Positions 41,978 through 49,507 of a stretch of DNA of 64,000 bases are shown here, piece after piece. The stretch comes from an uncultured bacterium (lineage in GTDB: Bacteria; Cyanobacteriota; Vampirovibrionia; Gastranaerophilales; Gastranaerophilaceae). The notes beneath the pieces were generated by a model, which searched no databases, was not told where the DNA came from, and saw only the letters and a list, made by a program, of their open reading frames with translations. The translations under genes and the position numbers were made by a program. Within the stretch, counting starts at the first letter, position 1. The number at the start of each line of letters is the position of its first letter. The stretch is taken from positions 1 to 64,000 of the forward strand of contig CACWZA010000012.1 of assembly GCA_902765215.1 (NCBI GenBank), read 5' to 3'.

Positions 41978-42205
41978 GGATATTAAGAGAGAGTATAAAA
42001 AGAATTTTTTGTTTAGCCTTTATCTTTCGATAATCGACTCTTTCATCCTCGATTCAACTATTAAATTTTAATTCCCGTACTTATATAAAGATTTTTTTTC
42101 TGACAGAATTGCTTTTTTTGATTGTTTTTTTCTATTTTTGTTACAGTCTGAAACATAGTATATACTTAGGATATACCGAATTTGTTTTATGATTTCAGCA
42201 TGATA
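41978..42205. other. Untranslated region 3' of the Gly-rich gene
   Basis: No gene is supported. CGAGGAT (41978-41984 region) and ATCCTCG (about 42046-42052) can close a structure of about 75 nt. At 42074-42120 lies a diverged copy of the element also found at 44452-44497 (CCCG, TTATATAAAG, AATTGCTTTTT in order). Confidence 0.4.
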
Positions 42206-42898
42206 TTATACTCGGCTTGTGATATCTAATCTTTGACCAACCTGAGGGGTTTGGATGAACGGGTTATTTGCTGCCTGAGCTTCCTGTTTTGCTGCTTCGG
42301 CAGCGGCTTTCTTGTCTCTGTAAGAAGAACCGAGGATAGCGTTAGTCAGGGTACCTGCAACCAGCGGGAGAATGAGTCCCCAGCCGAGTCCGAAGGAAGC
42401 ACCTATACCTGCTGCTAATGATATTACGCCCATATTAGCGAGAGATTTTCCTGTTTCTTTTATTCCGCCCCAGATACCTTCATCTTTTGTTCGTTGTACG
42501 ATATCAGGAACGAATTGGAGCATCCATAATGCGTTCATTGCGAACGGCATCATTTTCCCAAGAGGTTTGAGAGATTTTCCGAGGCTTGAGAAGAATTTTG
42601 AAACGGCATTTTTGCCTGTTCCTGTTTCCCAACCTGCTTTCATGTTTGCAGGTAATTGGCCGAAGGCTTTTTTCATGCTTTTGAAGAACCCGCCTGCCTG
42701 AACCATCTCTGCATTTGATTTTGTAAACCCGTCAGTCATACCTTTTCCGAAAGATTTTAAAAGACTGACATTATTTGTTTTGCGTGCTTTTATTGATTCG
42801 GCAATTGATTTACCAACTGTGGTAGAACCCGTACCGAGTAAAAAATTTGCACCGTACTTGCCATAACGTTTTGCGACTGAAACAACATTGCTAACCAT
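42206..42898 (-). CDS. Hydrophobic Gly-rich protein, unknown function
   Basis: The 230-aa protein has a basic, Gly/Ser-rich first half with phage-tail-like or toxin-like composition (SLLKSFGKGMTDGFTKSN), and a second half with two hydrophobic stretches (MMPFAMNALWMLQFVPDIV and MGVISLAAGIGASFGLGWGLILPLVAGTL). The C-terminus is Ala-rich. It shares its immediate start region AGGTATTTTT-ATG and TTATCATGGT further upstream with the Gln-rich gene at 1392-1922. No family recognised; membrane insertion is plausible. Confidence 0.6.
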   Translation of the reverse strand: MVSNVVSVAKRYGKYGANFLLGTGSTTVGKSIAESIKARKTNNVSLLKSFGKGMTDGFTKSNAEMVQAGGFFKSMKKAFGQLPANMKAGWETGTGKNAVSKFFSSLGKSLKPLGKMMPFAMNALWMLQFVPDIVQRTKDEGIWGGIKETGKSLANMGVISLAAGIGASFGLGWGLILPLVAGTLTNAILGSSYRDKKAAAEAAKQEAQAANNPFIQTPQVGQRLDITSRV

Positions 42899-43028
42899 AA
42901 AAATACCTAATATAATTTATAACCTACACCATGATAAAGTAAATTTTTTCGGAAAATTTGCCAGTTTTTGATGAGAATGTAACAAATGTAACATTATTAT
43001 TTATCAGTGTTGAGGATACCTGTGCCGT

Positions 43029-43054
43029 AAATTATTGTTTATCCATGCTATCAT
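43029..43054 (+). promoter_or_regulatory. rarA promoter: 13-mer box plus extended -10, leaderless
   Basis: AAATTATTGTTTA (43029-43041) is followed by an extended -10 TGC-TATCAT (43046-43054) and, six bases later, the rarA ATG at 43061. No ribosome site lies between. Confidence 0.65.
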
Positions 43055-43060
43055 GTAACT

Positions 43061-44293
43061 ATGGCTAATTTGTTTACGGAATTGGAAAAACAGAATAAAC
43101 AGGTGCCGTTGGCGGAACTTTTAAGACCAAAAACTCCGGAGGAGTTTTTAGGTCAGTCAGATGTTATCTCAAAAAATTCACCGCTGATGAATCTTATAAA
43201 ATCGCAAAGACTGTTTTCTCTGATATTGTGGGGGCCTCCGGGGTGTGGTAAGACCACCCTTGCAAGACTTATTGCAAATCAGGTGAATGCACAGTTTGTT
43301 GAATTGTCTGCGGTATCATCAGGGATAAAGGATATTAAAGAAACTGTAGAAAAGGCAAATGAAGCTTTGAGATACGGTCAGAAAACGATATTGTTTATTG
43401 ATGAAATCCATCGATATTCAAAAACTCAACAGGATGTTTTACTTCCTTATATAGAGGACGGGACATTATATCTTATCGGTTCAACAACGGAAAACCCATC
43501 TTTTCAGGTTGCTCCTGCACTTATATCCAGAGTTCAGGTAATAAGACTTGATTATATTGATGATGAGAATATGGCAAAGATTATCAATAACGGGTTCAGT
43601 TATCTTGAGAAAAATCATCAGCCGATAGAGTACGACGAAGAAGTAACAAAGTTTATTATTAATAATGCAAGAGGGGATGCGAGGACTGCGCTCAATATGG
43701 TTGAGAACGCATATTTTGCAAGTAATTTTTCTAATAATTTCAGACAGTTGAATGTAGAAGTGCTGGAAAGTATCACCCAAAAAAGAAACACAAGATATTC
43801 AAGGCAGGAGCATTATGATTTTGCTTCCGCTTTTCAGAAAAGTTTAAGGGGAAGTGACCCTGATGCTGCTATATATTACCTTGCAAAAATGATTGAGGCA
43901 GGTGAGGATCCGAGATTTATAGCAAGACGATTGATTGTCTGTTCTGCGGAAGATGTCGGTAATGCCGATCCTCAGGCGCTTAATGTGGCAATTAATGCCC
44001 ATAAAGCGGTTGAAATTCTGGGTTTACCTGAGGGCAGAATACCTTTGGCTCAGGCGGTTATCTATGTTGCAAAAGCGCCAAAATCCAATCAGGCATGTGT
44101 TGCGATTGATTCTGCTCTGGCAGATATCCATAGCGGACTTGATTTCCCTCCGCCTATGCATTTGCGTGATTCTCATTATAAAGATGCGGAAAAATACGGC
44201 TTTGGGGTTGGATATGTATATTCACACGATCACCCTGATGTCGAACAGCAATTTTTACCCGATGAGCTGAAGGACAGGAAATATCTGAATTAA
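43061..44293 (+). CDS. rarA: Replication-associated recombination protein A (RarA/MgsA AAA+ ATPase)
   Basis: RarA is a clamp-loader-like ATPase that acts at stalled replication forks. LAELLRPKTPEEFLGQ near the N-terminus, Walker A GPPGCGKTTLARLIA, Walker B TILFIDEIHRYSKTQQD, sensor 1 GSTTENPSF and the C-terminal QKSLRGSDPDAAIYYLAKMIEAGEDPRFIARRL are diagnostic. At 410 aa it has normal length. It has no Shine-Dalgarno sequence and is probably leaderless. A terminator follows. Confidence 0.95.
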   Translation: MANLFTELEKQNKQVPLAELLRPKTPEEFLGQSDVISKNSPLMNLIKSQRLFSLILWGPPGCGKTTLARLIANQVNAQFVELSAVSSGIKDIKETVEKANEALRYGQKTILFIDEIHRYSKTQQDVLLPYIEDGTLYLIGSTTENPSFQVAPALISRVQVIRLDYIDDENMAKIINNGFSYLEKNHQPIEYDEEVTKFIINNARGDARTALNMVENAYFASNFSNNFRQLNVEVLESITQKRNTRYSRQEHYDFASAFQKSLRGSDPDAAIYYLAKMIEAGEDPRFIARRLIVCSAEDVGNADPQALNVAINAHKAVEILGLPEGRIPLAQAVIYVAKAPKSNQACVAIDSALADIHSGLDFPPPMHLRDSHYKDAEKYGFGVGYVYSHDHPDVEQQFLPDELKDRKYLN

Positions 44294-44298
44294 TGCGA

Positions 44299-44329
44299 AA
44301 AAGACAAGCGCTGGCAACACTTGTCTTTT
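44299..44329 (+). terminator. rarA terminator
   Basis: AAAAGACAAG pairs with CTTGTCTTTT, with an 11-nt loop. Confidence 0.7.
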
Positions 44330-44456
44330 CAATCCGTTAATATGAAATATCAAAGAAACATTCAACTTAATTTTTCTAACTTAGTTTAGCATCTGTAAAC
44401 TGAATCAGGTTCTTACTTAACTTTTTTTCTCAACTAAAATTTACCCTTAAATCCCG

Positions 44457-44474
44457 CTTACATTTATATAAAGT
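44457..44474. repeat. 18-bp intergenic repeat CTTACATTTATATAAAGT, copy 2
   Basis: Exact match to 1955-1972. It lies about 90 nt 3' of the AAA-like gene on the minus strand, in a larger similarity with 42074-42120. Confidence 0.55.
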
Positions 44475-44565
44475 ATTTCATTCAGAAAGAATTGCTTTTT
44501 AAACCAGCATGTATTTTACAAAACTTAATATAACCCCAAATATCCCATTATAGCAGGGTTTTGGA

Positions 44566-45819
44566 TTATACATTTTCTATGAACGGATTGTCATCGTTAA
44601 CAAAAAGTCCTCTTGGAATATACATTTTTACGGGGTTTTTTACAGGTTTTACAACTGTGTTGTTGTTATATTTTGCGACATAATCAACACCCATCATGAG
44701 CTGCATGTTGTAGATAGGTGCTTTGTAGGTGCCTTTGCTTTTGGTTGAGTAGTCTTCTGACATGCGAAGTTCGTCATCTGCAAATTTTACTATTTGCTTG
44801 ATTTTTTTAGGGGTAATAGGAATTTCGCTGTCTCTTGTATAGTCCAGAATATATTTCTGGTCGAATAAGCACTCTCTGTTTGTTTGTGAGATAAAATGCT
44901 GATAGAGGGCAATAGACTCTCCTTCGGTTTTTGCCTTATCAAATCTAACGAACAGACCTGTTCTTTGCGGGTTGAAGAACGGCTGAGTAATATCATTTGC
45001 ATCATCAACAGTTCCAATCCAAGTAAAACCGTCTTTTACGGGGTCTTTTGTGTATTCAACAAACTCTTTGTTAAGCGCTTTGCTGTTTTCCGCCGTAAAA
45101 AGTTCATTCATTCTGTCTATTAAGATTACGGTGTGTTCTCCTTTTTGCCCTTTTTCTTCTGCTTCATTAAAACCGTTTCTCAGAGCACTTATGTTTTCAG
45201 GGGTATCACCCTTCCACCATTCTCCTTTTATATGAACGGTGTTGATTGGTAAATTTTCGTTTTGTGCTTTTATATTTAAGTGTTCAAGAAGTGACCCTGC
45301 GGCAAAGTATTTCCCTGAACCGCTGCGGCCGTATAGTATAATACCTCCCGGAGCTTTGATTGGGTTTTCTGACGGGATACCCGTTTTCTTTGCTTTTGCA
45401 GTGTCCATTATCGGAACTACAATTCGTTTAAGAAATTCCAGTTTTTCAAGGGAGTATCCGACAACCTTGTTAAGTCCGACTTCTTTGCCGTCATATTTAG
45501 GGGGAATTCCGCCTGTTTTTATTGCATCCCCAAAATTTTTGTTTACGGCTTCTCTTGAAATTCCTTCTCTTGCTGCCAGCAAGCCGACATCATCAAGCAC
45601 CTGTTTTCTCATCTCTCTGACCTGATGTTCTATTTGGGTTGCCTTGCTTTGGTTCATCTTTTTTATTCCCCAGTGAACGATATTGTCGATAATGAATCGT
45701 CCAAAATTAGGGGAATTATTTCCCGCCACATTATATACAACACGGTCAGGCGTGCTGATATTGTTGCTCTTCTTGTTGGTATTTATATGGTTTGTATAAG
45801 TGACAGGTGATATTTTCAT
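44566..45819 (-). CDS. AAA-like ATPase with Asn-rich N-terminal leader
   Basis: The 417-aa protein begins with about 35 Asn/Thr/Ser-rich residues ending in SPNFGRFI, the leader type shared with the gene at 59854-60451. An AAA core follows: Walker A GRSGSGKYFAAGSLL (usual GxxGxGKT, here Tyr instead of Thr), Walker B TVILIDRMNEL (Asp kept, catalytic Glu replaced by Arg), and FFNPQRTGLFVRF with a candidate arginine finger. The changes suggest ATP binding with weak or no hydrolysis. AGGAA precedes the ATG. It is a single-gene unit; partner unknown. Confidence 0.7.
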   Translation of the reverse strand: MKISPVTYTNHINTNKKSNNISTPDRVVYNVAGNNSPNFGRFIIDNIVHWGIKKMNQSKATQIEHQVREMRKQVLDDVGLLAAREGISREAVNKNFGDAIKTGGIPPKYDGKEVGLNKVVGYSLEKLEFLKRIVVPIMDTAKAKKTGIPSENPIKAPGGIILYGRSGSGKYFAAGSLLEHLNIKAQNENLPINTVHIKGEWWKGDTPENISALRNGFNEAEEKGQKGEHTVILIDRMNELFTAENSKALNKEFVEYTKDPVKDGFTWIGTVDDANDITQPFFNPQRTGLFVRFDKAKTEGESIALYQHFISQTNRECLFDQKYILDYTRDSEIPITPKKIKQIVKFADDELRMSEDYSTKSKGTYKAPIYNMQLMMGVDYVAKYNNNTVVKPVKNPVKMYIPRGLFVNDDNPFIENV

Positions 45820-46034
45820 CTTATTTCCTATGGAATAAAATAATTTTTCTTAATGATACAACCAACAATCAAAATAATACAGCATGACTTTCAATAATAA
45901 TCATAAATTTTACATAATTTAATATAGTATGTTGTACACATATTGGTAAACTTTTGTAAATAATGAAGATTTTAGGGTTAATTATTTATGCCCAAATCTC
46001 TTTATTTAAATATAATGGTGTGTAGGAGTCATTT

Positions 46035-46334
46035 ATGTTTGACAATTTAAAAAGATCATTAAAGAAGGTTCAGCATATTAATCCAAAGGCATTGTGGATG
46101 AGTTTCGCTCAATCGCAAAAGGTTAGCCGCAGAGATTATACAGATTTATTGACTTCAAATACAGAATTACAATCAGTAGCCGACAACAGAAGGCTGGAAG
46201 CGATGGTTGGCGAACAGATAAAGACTGATTTCCCTGAAATAAGTGATAAGTCTTTTGAATTACTTGTAGATGCAACAATGCACTACATCAGAAAAAAACA
46301 GCTTCAGGCCATGGATGACATTTGCTTTAAATAG
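46035..46334 (+). CDS. Hypothetical 99-aa helical protein
   Basis: The protein appears all-helical and charged (SLKKVQHINPKALWMSFAQS, then NRRLEAMVGEQIKTDFPEIS), with no membrane helix or signal. TAGGAG lies before the ATG, with TATAAT further up, and a strong terminator follows at 46363-46397, so it is a well-formed single-gene unit. No family recognised. Confidence 0.65.
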   Translation: MFDNLKRSLKKVQHINPKALWMSFAQSQKVSRRDYTDLLTSNTELQSVADNRRLEAMVGEQIKTDFPEISDKSFELLVDATMHYIRKKQLQAMDDICFK

Positions 46335-46362
46335 TCATCAGGGAAAATTAATTCCAAAGTTC

Positions 46363-46397
46363 AAAAAGTCGGATATTATTCCGACTTTTATTTTTTT
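46363..46397 (+). terminator. Rho-independent terminator
   Basis: AAAAGTCGGA pairs with TCCGACTTTT around TATTAT, then ATTTTTTT. Confidence 0.85.
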
Positions 46398-46401
46398 GCA
46401 T

Positions 46402-46428
46402 AAAAAAAAGCTATGTTAGTACATAGCT
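46402..46428 (-). terminator. Orphan minus-strand terminator
   Basis: AGCTATGT pairs with ACATAGCT around TAGT and is followed on the minus strand by eight T. No minus-strand gene lies upstream of it for 2.6 kb, so a short non-coding transcript from 46430-46657 is possible. That 230-bp stretch otherwise shows nothing but the promoter of the next gene. Confidence 0.5.
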
Positions 46429-46657
46429 GTTGATTAGGGATATGTGTATCGTCATTTGTTTTTTAAGGAGTATACGGTTATATTATCAGTTGTTTTTTAA
46501 AATAAAATCGTTAAAAATTACGAGATTATTTTTTAGAAATAATACATTAAGAGTATTCTATCGCTAAAACCACGATAAACAGGGATGTTGGGGTTATGGG
46601 TTATTGTTCAATTTCCCCCTCTATCTGTTTGACATATAATAAAGAAAAGAGGGAATT

Positions 46658-47899
46658 ATGATATCAGAAAGAACAAATAACCATATAAAGCAGACCGAAA
46701 CTGAACTTAGAGAACAGTTTGAATATATTGAGGATGTAAGAGATTATAATCAGGAAAAGGTGCTTCAGGCGTTTATAGACAACAAGGTTGCGCCCGAACA
46801 TTTTTATACCGTATCCGGTTACGGGCATGATGATTTGGGTAAGGAAGTGCTGGATAATGTATTTGCACAGACATTTAAGGCAGAGTCTGCTTTTGCGAGA
46901 ACTCATATAGTTTCGGGTACGCATGCTCTGTCATGTGTTTTGTTCGGGAACCTGAGAGCGGGTGAAAAGCTTGTATCGGTTACGGGAACACCTTATGACA
47001 CAATGCAGGAGGTTATTGGTATAACGGGCGGCGGAAAAAGAGAGTCGCTTATCGGGCATGGCGTTTTGTATGATGAAGTTGACTTGCTGCCTGACGGAAC
47101 GGTAGATTTTGACGGGATAGCAAAGAAGATTGATAAGACAGTTAAGATGGTTGAGATACAGCGTTCGAGGGGTTATTCTCTCAGACCGTCGATTGATATT
47201 GATACAATAGGAAAAATAGTTGATATAGTGAAGTCAAAAAATCCTGACTGTATCTGTTTTGTGGATAACTGCTACGGCGAATTTGTTGAAAAAAGAGAGC
47301 CGTTAGAGGTTGGCGCAGATATAATTGCGGGTTCTTTAATCAAAAACCCGGGCGGAGGTATTGTAGAAACAGGCGGATATGTTGCAGGTAAGTCCGAGTA
47401 TGTTGAACAGGCAGCAATGAGTCTTACGGCTCCGGGGATAGGTCGTGAGGGTGGTGCGATGCTTAATCAGCACAGACTTATATTTCAGGGCTTGTTCATG
47501 GCACCGTCTGTTGTATGTGATGCGGTTAAGGGTGCTGTGCTTGCAGCAAAGATATTTGAGGATATCGGGTTTGTTTCAACCCCTAAATATGATGAAAAGC
47601 GGACTGATTTGATTCAGACGATTGCTTTCAATAAACCTGAACCGTTAGAACAGTTTTGCCGTACAATTCAGGCATTGTCGCCTGTTAATTCTTATGTTGC
47701 TCCTATTCCTGATGATGTTCCGGGGTATGAGGACAAAATCATCATGGCGGCAGGCACATTTATTGAGGGCTCAACTATTGAGCTGTCGGCAGACGGCCCT
47801 ATGCGTCCTCCGTACGCTGTTTATATGCAGGGCGGTTTGACTTATTCGCATGTTAAATATGTTTTGAAGAATATTTTTGAAAAGGTTAATAATCACTAA
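46658..47899 (+). CDS. PLP-dependent Met-gamma-lyase/aluminium-resistance family protein (YnbB-like)
   Basis: The 413-aa protein matches the PF06838-type family: VSGYGHDDLGKEVLD, ARTHIVSGTHALSCVLFGNLR and the Schiff-base Lys in GSLIKNPGGGIVETGGY. Such enzymes belong to the cystathionine-lyase fold; the true reaction is not settled, despite the aluminium-resistance name. GAGGG precedes the ATG, with a TTGACA-like box and TATAAT close upstream. It is followed 39 nt later by spmA, which has its own promoter. Confidence 0.9.
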   Translation: MISERTNNHIKQTETELREQFEYIEDVRDYNQEKVLQAFIDNKVAPEHFYTVSGYGHDDLGKEVLDNVFAQTFKAESAFARTHIVSGTHALSCVLFGNLRAGEKLVSVTGTPYDTMQEVIGITGGGKRESLIGHGVLYDEVDLLPDGTVDFDGIAKKIDKTVKMVEIQRSRGYSLRPSIDIDTIGKIVDIVKSKNPDCICFVDNCYGEFVEKREPLEVGADIIAGSLIKNPGGGIVETGGYVAGKSEYVEQAAMSLTAPGIGREGGAMLNQHRLIFQGLFMAPSVVCDAVKGAVLAAKIFEDIGFVSTPKYDEKRTDLIQTIAFNKPEPLEQFCRTIQALSPVNSYVAPIPDDVPGYEDKIIMAAGTFIEGSTIELSADGPMRPPYAVYMQGGLTYSHVKYVLKNIFEKVNNH

Positions 47900-47923
47900 T
47901 ATTTAGGCTAACTTAAAGAGTTA

Positions 47924-47932
47924 TGTTATAAT
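47924..47932 (+). promoter_or_regulatory. Extended -10 of leaderless spmA
   Basis: TGT-TATAAT ends six bases before the ATG at 47939. No -35 match at 16-18 bases. Confidence 0.6.
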
Positions 47933-47938
47933 GGGTGC

Positions 47939-48559
47939 ATGAATTATATTTTTTATTTTTTAGTTGTATTTTCAATAATATTCGGGATAATAAACGGCAG
48001 GACACAAGAGGTTGTGAATGCTGTATTAGAGGGTGCAGATATTTCCGTAAAGATTGCGTTATCGTTAATCGGGATAATGGCATTTTGGCTCGGGATAATG
48101 AGGATAGCGGAAAAATCGGGTTTGGTGCAGTTGCTGGCAAAGGCAATTAAACCTGTAACGAAGTGGTTGTTTAAAGATGTTCCGCCCGAAAACCCGGCGA
48201 TTGGTAATATTGCCTTGAGTGTTTCTGCGAATGCATTGGGGCTGACTAATGCTGCAACTCCAATCGGGTTAAAGGTTATGCAGGAGCTTCAGGATATAAA
48301 TAAGGAAAACGGCGGGAAAGAGGACACGGCAACTGATGCAATGTGTATGTTTTTGGGTATGAATACGGCAGGATTTCAGATTATTCCTGCGACTGTTATT
48401 GCGGTGCTTGTTGCTGTCGGCTCTAAAAACCCTACGGAGATAATTGTACCGACTTTAATTGTTACTTCGATTGCGTTTGTTTCGGCTATTTTAATGGCAA
48501 AGATTTTTCAGGTATTTTGGGGTAAAAAACCGGCAGAAAAGGGGGTAAATAATGATTGA
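47939..48559 (+). CDS. spmA: SpmA-like nucleoside-recognition (Gate) membrane protein
   Basis: The 206-aa protein has four to five membrane helices and the Gate-domain pattern GNIALSVSANALGLTNAATPIGLKVM (Asn/Thr-rich helix), with FLGMNTAGFQIIPATVIAV. In Bacillus, SpmA and SpmB act in spore-core dehydration, but many non-sporulating diderms carry the pair, so the general role is probably solute transport. It seems leaderless and overlaps spmB by eight bases. Confidence 0.88.
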   Translation: MNYIFYFLVVFSIIFGIINGRTQEVVNAVLEGADISVKIALSLIGIMAFWLGIMRIAEKSGLVQLLAKAIKPVTKWLFKDVPPENPAIGNIALSVSANALGLTNAATPIGLKVMQELQDINKENGGKEDTATDAMCMFLGMNTAGFQIIPATVIAVLVAVGSKNPTEIIVPTLIVTSIAFVSAILMAKIFQVFWGKKPAEKGVNND

Positions 48560-49088
48560 TATGCTCTCTTTATATGCGTTACCTTTTATTATACTTGTTA
48601 TTCTGACAGTAGGGTTAGTAAAGAAGGTGCCTGTTTATGAAGAATTTACAGAAGGGGCAAAGGACGGGTTTCATGTTGCTGTTAATATAATTCCTTATTT
48701 GGTTGCAATAATTGTTGGTATATCGATGTTCAGAGCGTCGGGGGCGATGGATAGTATTGCGGCGGTTTTGGCGCCGATGCTTAGCAAGTTGAATATCCCT
48801 GTGGATGCACTTCCTGTGATGATTACGCGTTCTCTGTCGGGGTCTGCTACTTTGGGATTATTTACCGAAATAGCACAAAAACTTGGCCCAAATGCATATG
48901 CGACCAAGTTATGTGCAGTCATTGTCGGTAGTTCCGAAACAACTTTTTATGTATTATCTGTATATTTTGGTGCGGTTGGAATCAAGAAATTCCGTTACGC
49001 ACTCTTGGTGGGGTTGTTAGCTGATTTTATCGGAATAATTGCAGCAGTTTTGGTATGTTCGTGGATTTTTCTTCCCAACATTGGGTAA
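48552..49088 (+). CDS. spmB: SpmB-like nucleoside-recognition (Gate) membrane protein
   Basis: The second half of the Spm pair, 178 aa with four or five helices. VYEEFTEGAKDGFHVAVNIIPYLVAIIVGISMFRASGA and ITRSLSGSATLGLFTEI are typical, and the ILPTVVGSSETTFYVL-type segment is VIVGSSETTFYVLSVYFGAVG. A GGGGGTAAATA sequence just before the ATG doubles as ribosome site. Its last 62 bases overlap the convergent zinc-ribbon gene in antisense. Confidence 0.88.
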   Translation: MIDMLSLYALPFIILVILTVGLVKKVPVYEEFTEGAKDGFHVAVNIIPYLVAIIVGISMFRASGAMDSIAAVLAPMLSKLNIPVDALPVMITRSLSGSATLGLFTEIAQKLGPNAYATKLCAVIVGSSETTFYVLSVYFGAVGIKKFRYALLVGLLADFIGIIAAVLVCSWIFLPNIG

Positions 49089-49404
49089 CATCTTCCATTG
49101 GTGGTTCTTCGTGAACAACTGTTTTTACTAATACTGCATAGTTAATATCTATAAAATTGATTTTTTCTAATTTTTCAACGATGTATTCGTGACCGCCGCA
49201 GTTACGGCAGAAATTGTCAACAGGGATAATTTCACCGTTCTTTATTATTGCTTTTTGTTTGATACCGCAGCAGGCACAACGCGTGATAAACCATTCGTTT
49301 TCTATTAACTCACCACAATCAGGGCAATAGCTGTATTGCTGGTCAATTGCTACATGTTTGTGGGTACAAGTCTGCTGATGTCTGAAAAAATCAATTAAAA
49401 ACAT
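49027..49404 (-). CDS. Zinc-ribbon protein with three CxxC pairs
   Basis: The 125-aa protein has CPDCGEL, CACCG and CRNCGG plus Cys/His near the N-terminus (CTHKH), enough for two zinc sites. There is no membrane segment. GAGGTG precedes the ATG. The 3' end overlaps spmB by 62 bases on the opposite strand, which is unusual in this window, where convergent genes usually end apart. A TTTTGTTACAAAA palindrome lies 70 bases upstream. No family recognised beyond the zinc ribbon. Confidence 0.7.
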   Translation of the reverse strand: MFLIDFFRHQQTCTHKHVAIDQQYSYCPDCGELIENEWFITRCACCGIKQKAIIKNGEIIPVDNFCRNCGGHEYIVEKLEKINFIDINYAVLVKTVVHEEPPMEDVTQCWEEKSTNIPKLLQLFR

Positions 49405-49473
49405 AAAAACACCTCAAAATTCTAACACTATTTATTTAATGATGGTTTTTAGGAAGTCAAAAATATGATTTAT

Positions 49474-49491
49474 TTTTGTTACAAAAGTTAA
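49474..49491 (-). promoter_or_regulatory. Palindromic site TTAAnTTTTGTAACAAAA, copy 3
   Basis: Inverted relative to the copies at 2011 and 33143. It lies about 70 bases upstream of the zinc-ribbon gene on the same strand as that gene. Confidence 0.45.
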
Positions 49492-49507
49492 TATATAGGA
49501 GATTATT

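Noticed and set aside
46430-46657. Possible SAM-type riboswitch before the PLP-dependent enzyme
   Set aside because: No conserved riboswitch core or terminator/anti-terminator pair could be found on the coding strand.
47939-49088. SpmA/SpmB taken as evidence for sporulation
   Set aside because: The pair is found in many non-sporulating bacteria, and an outer-membrane efflux system with no other sporulation genes argues against it.
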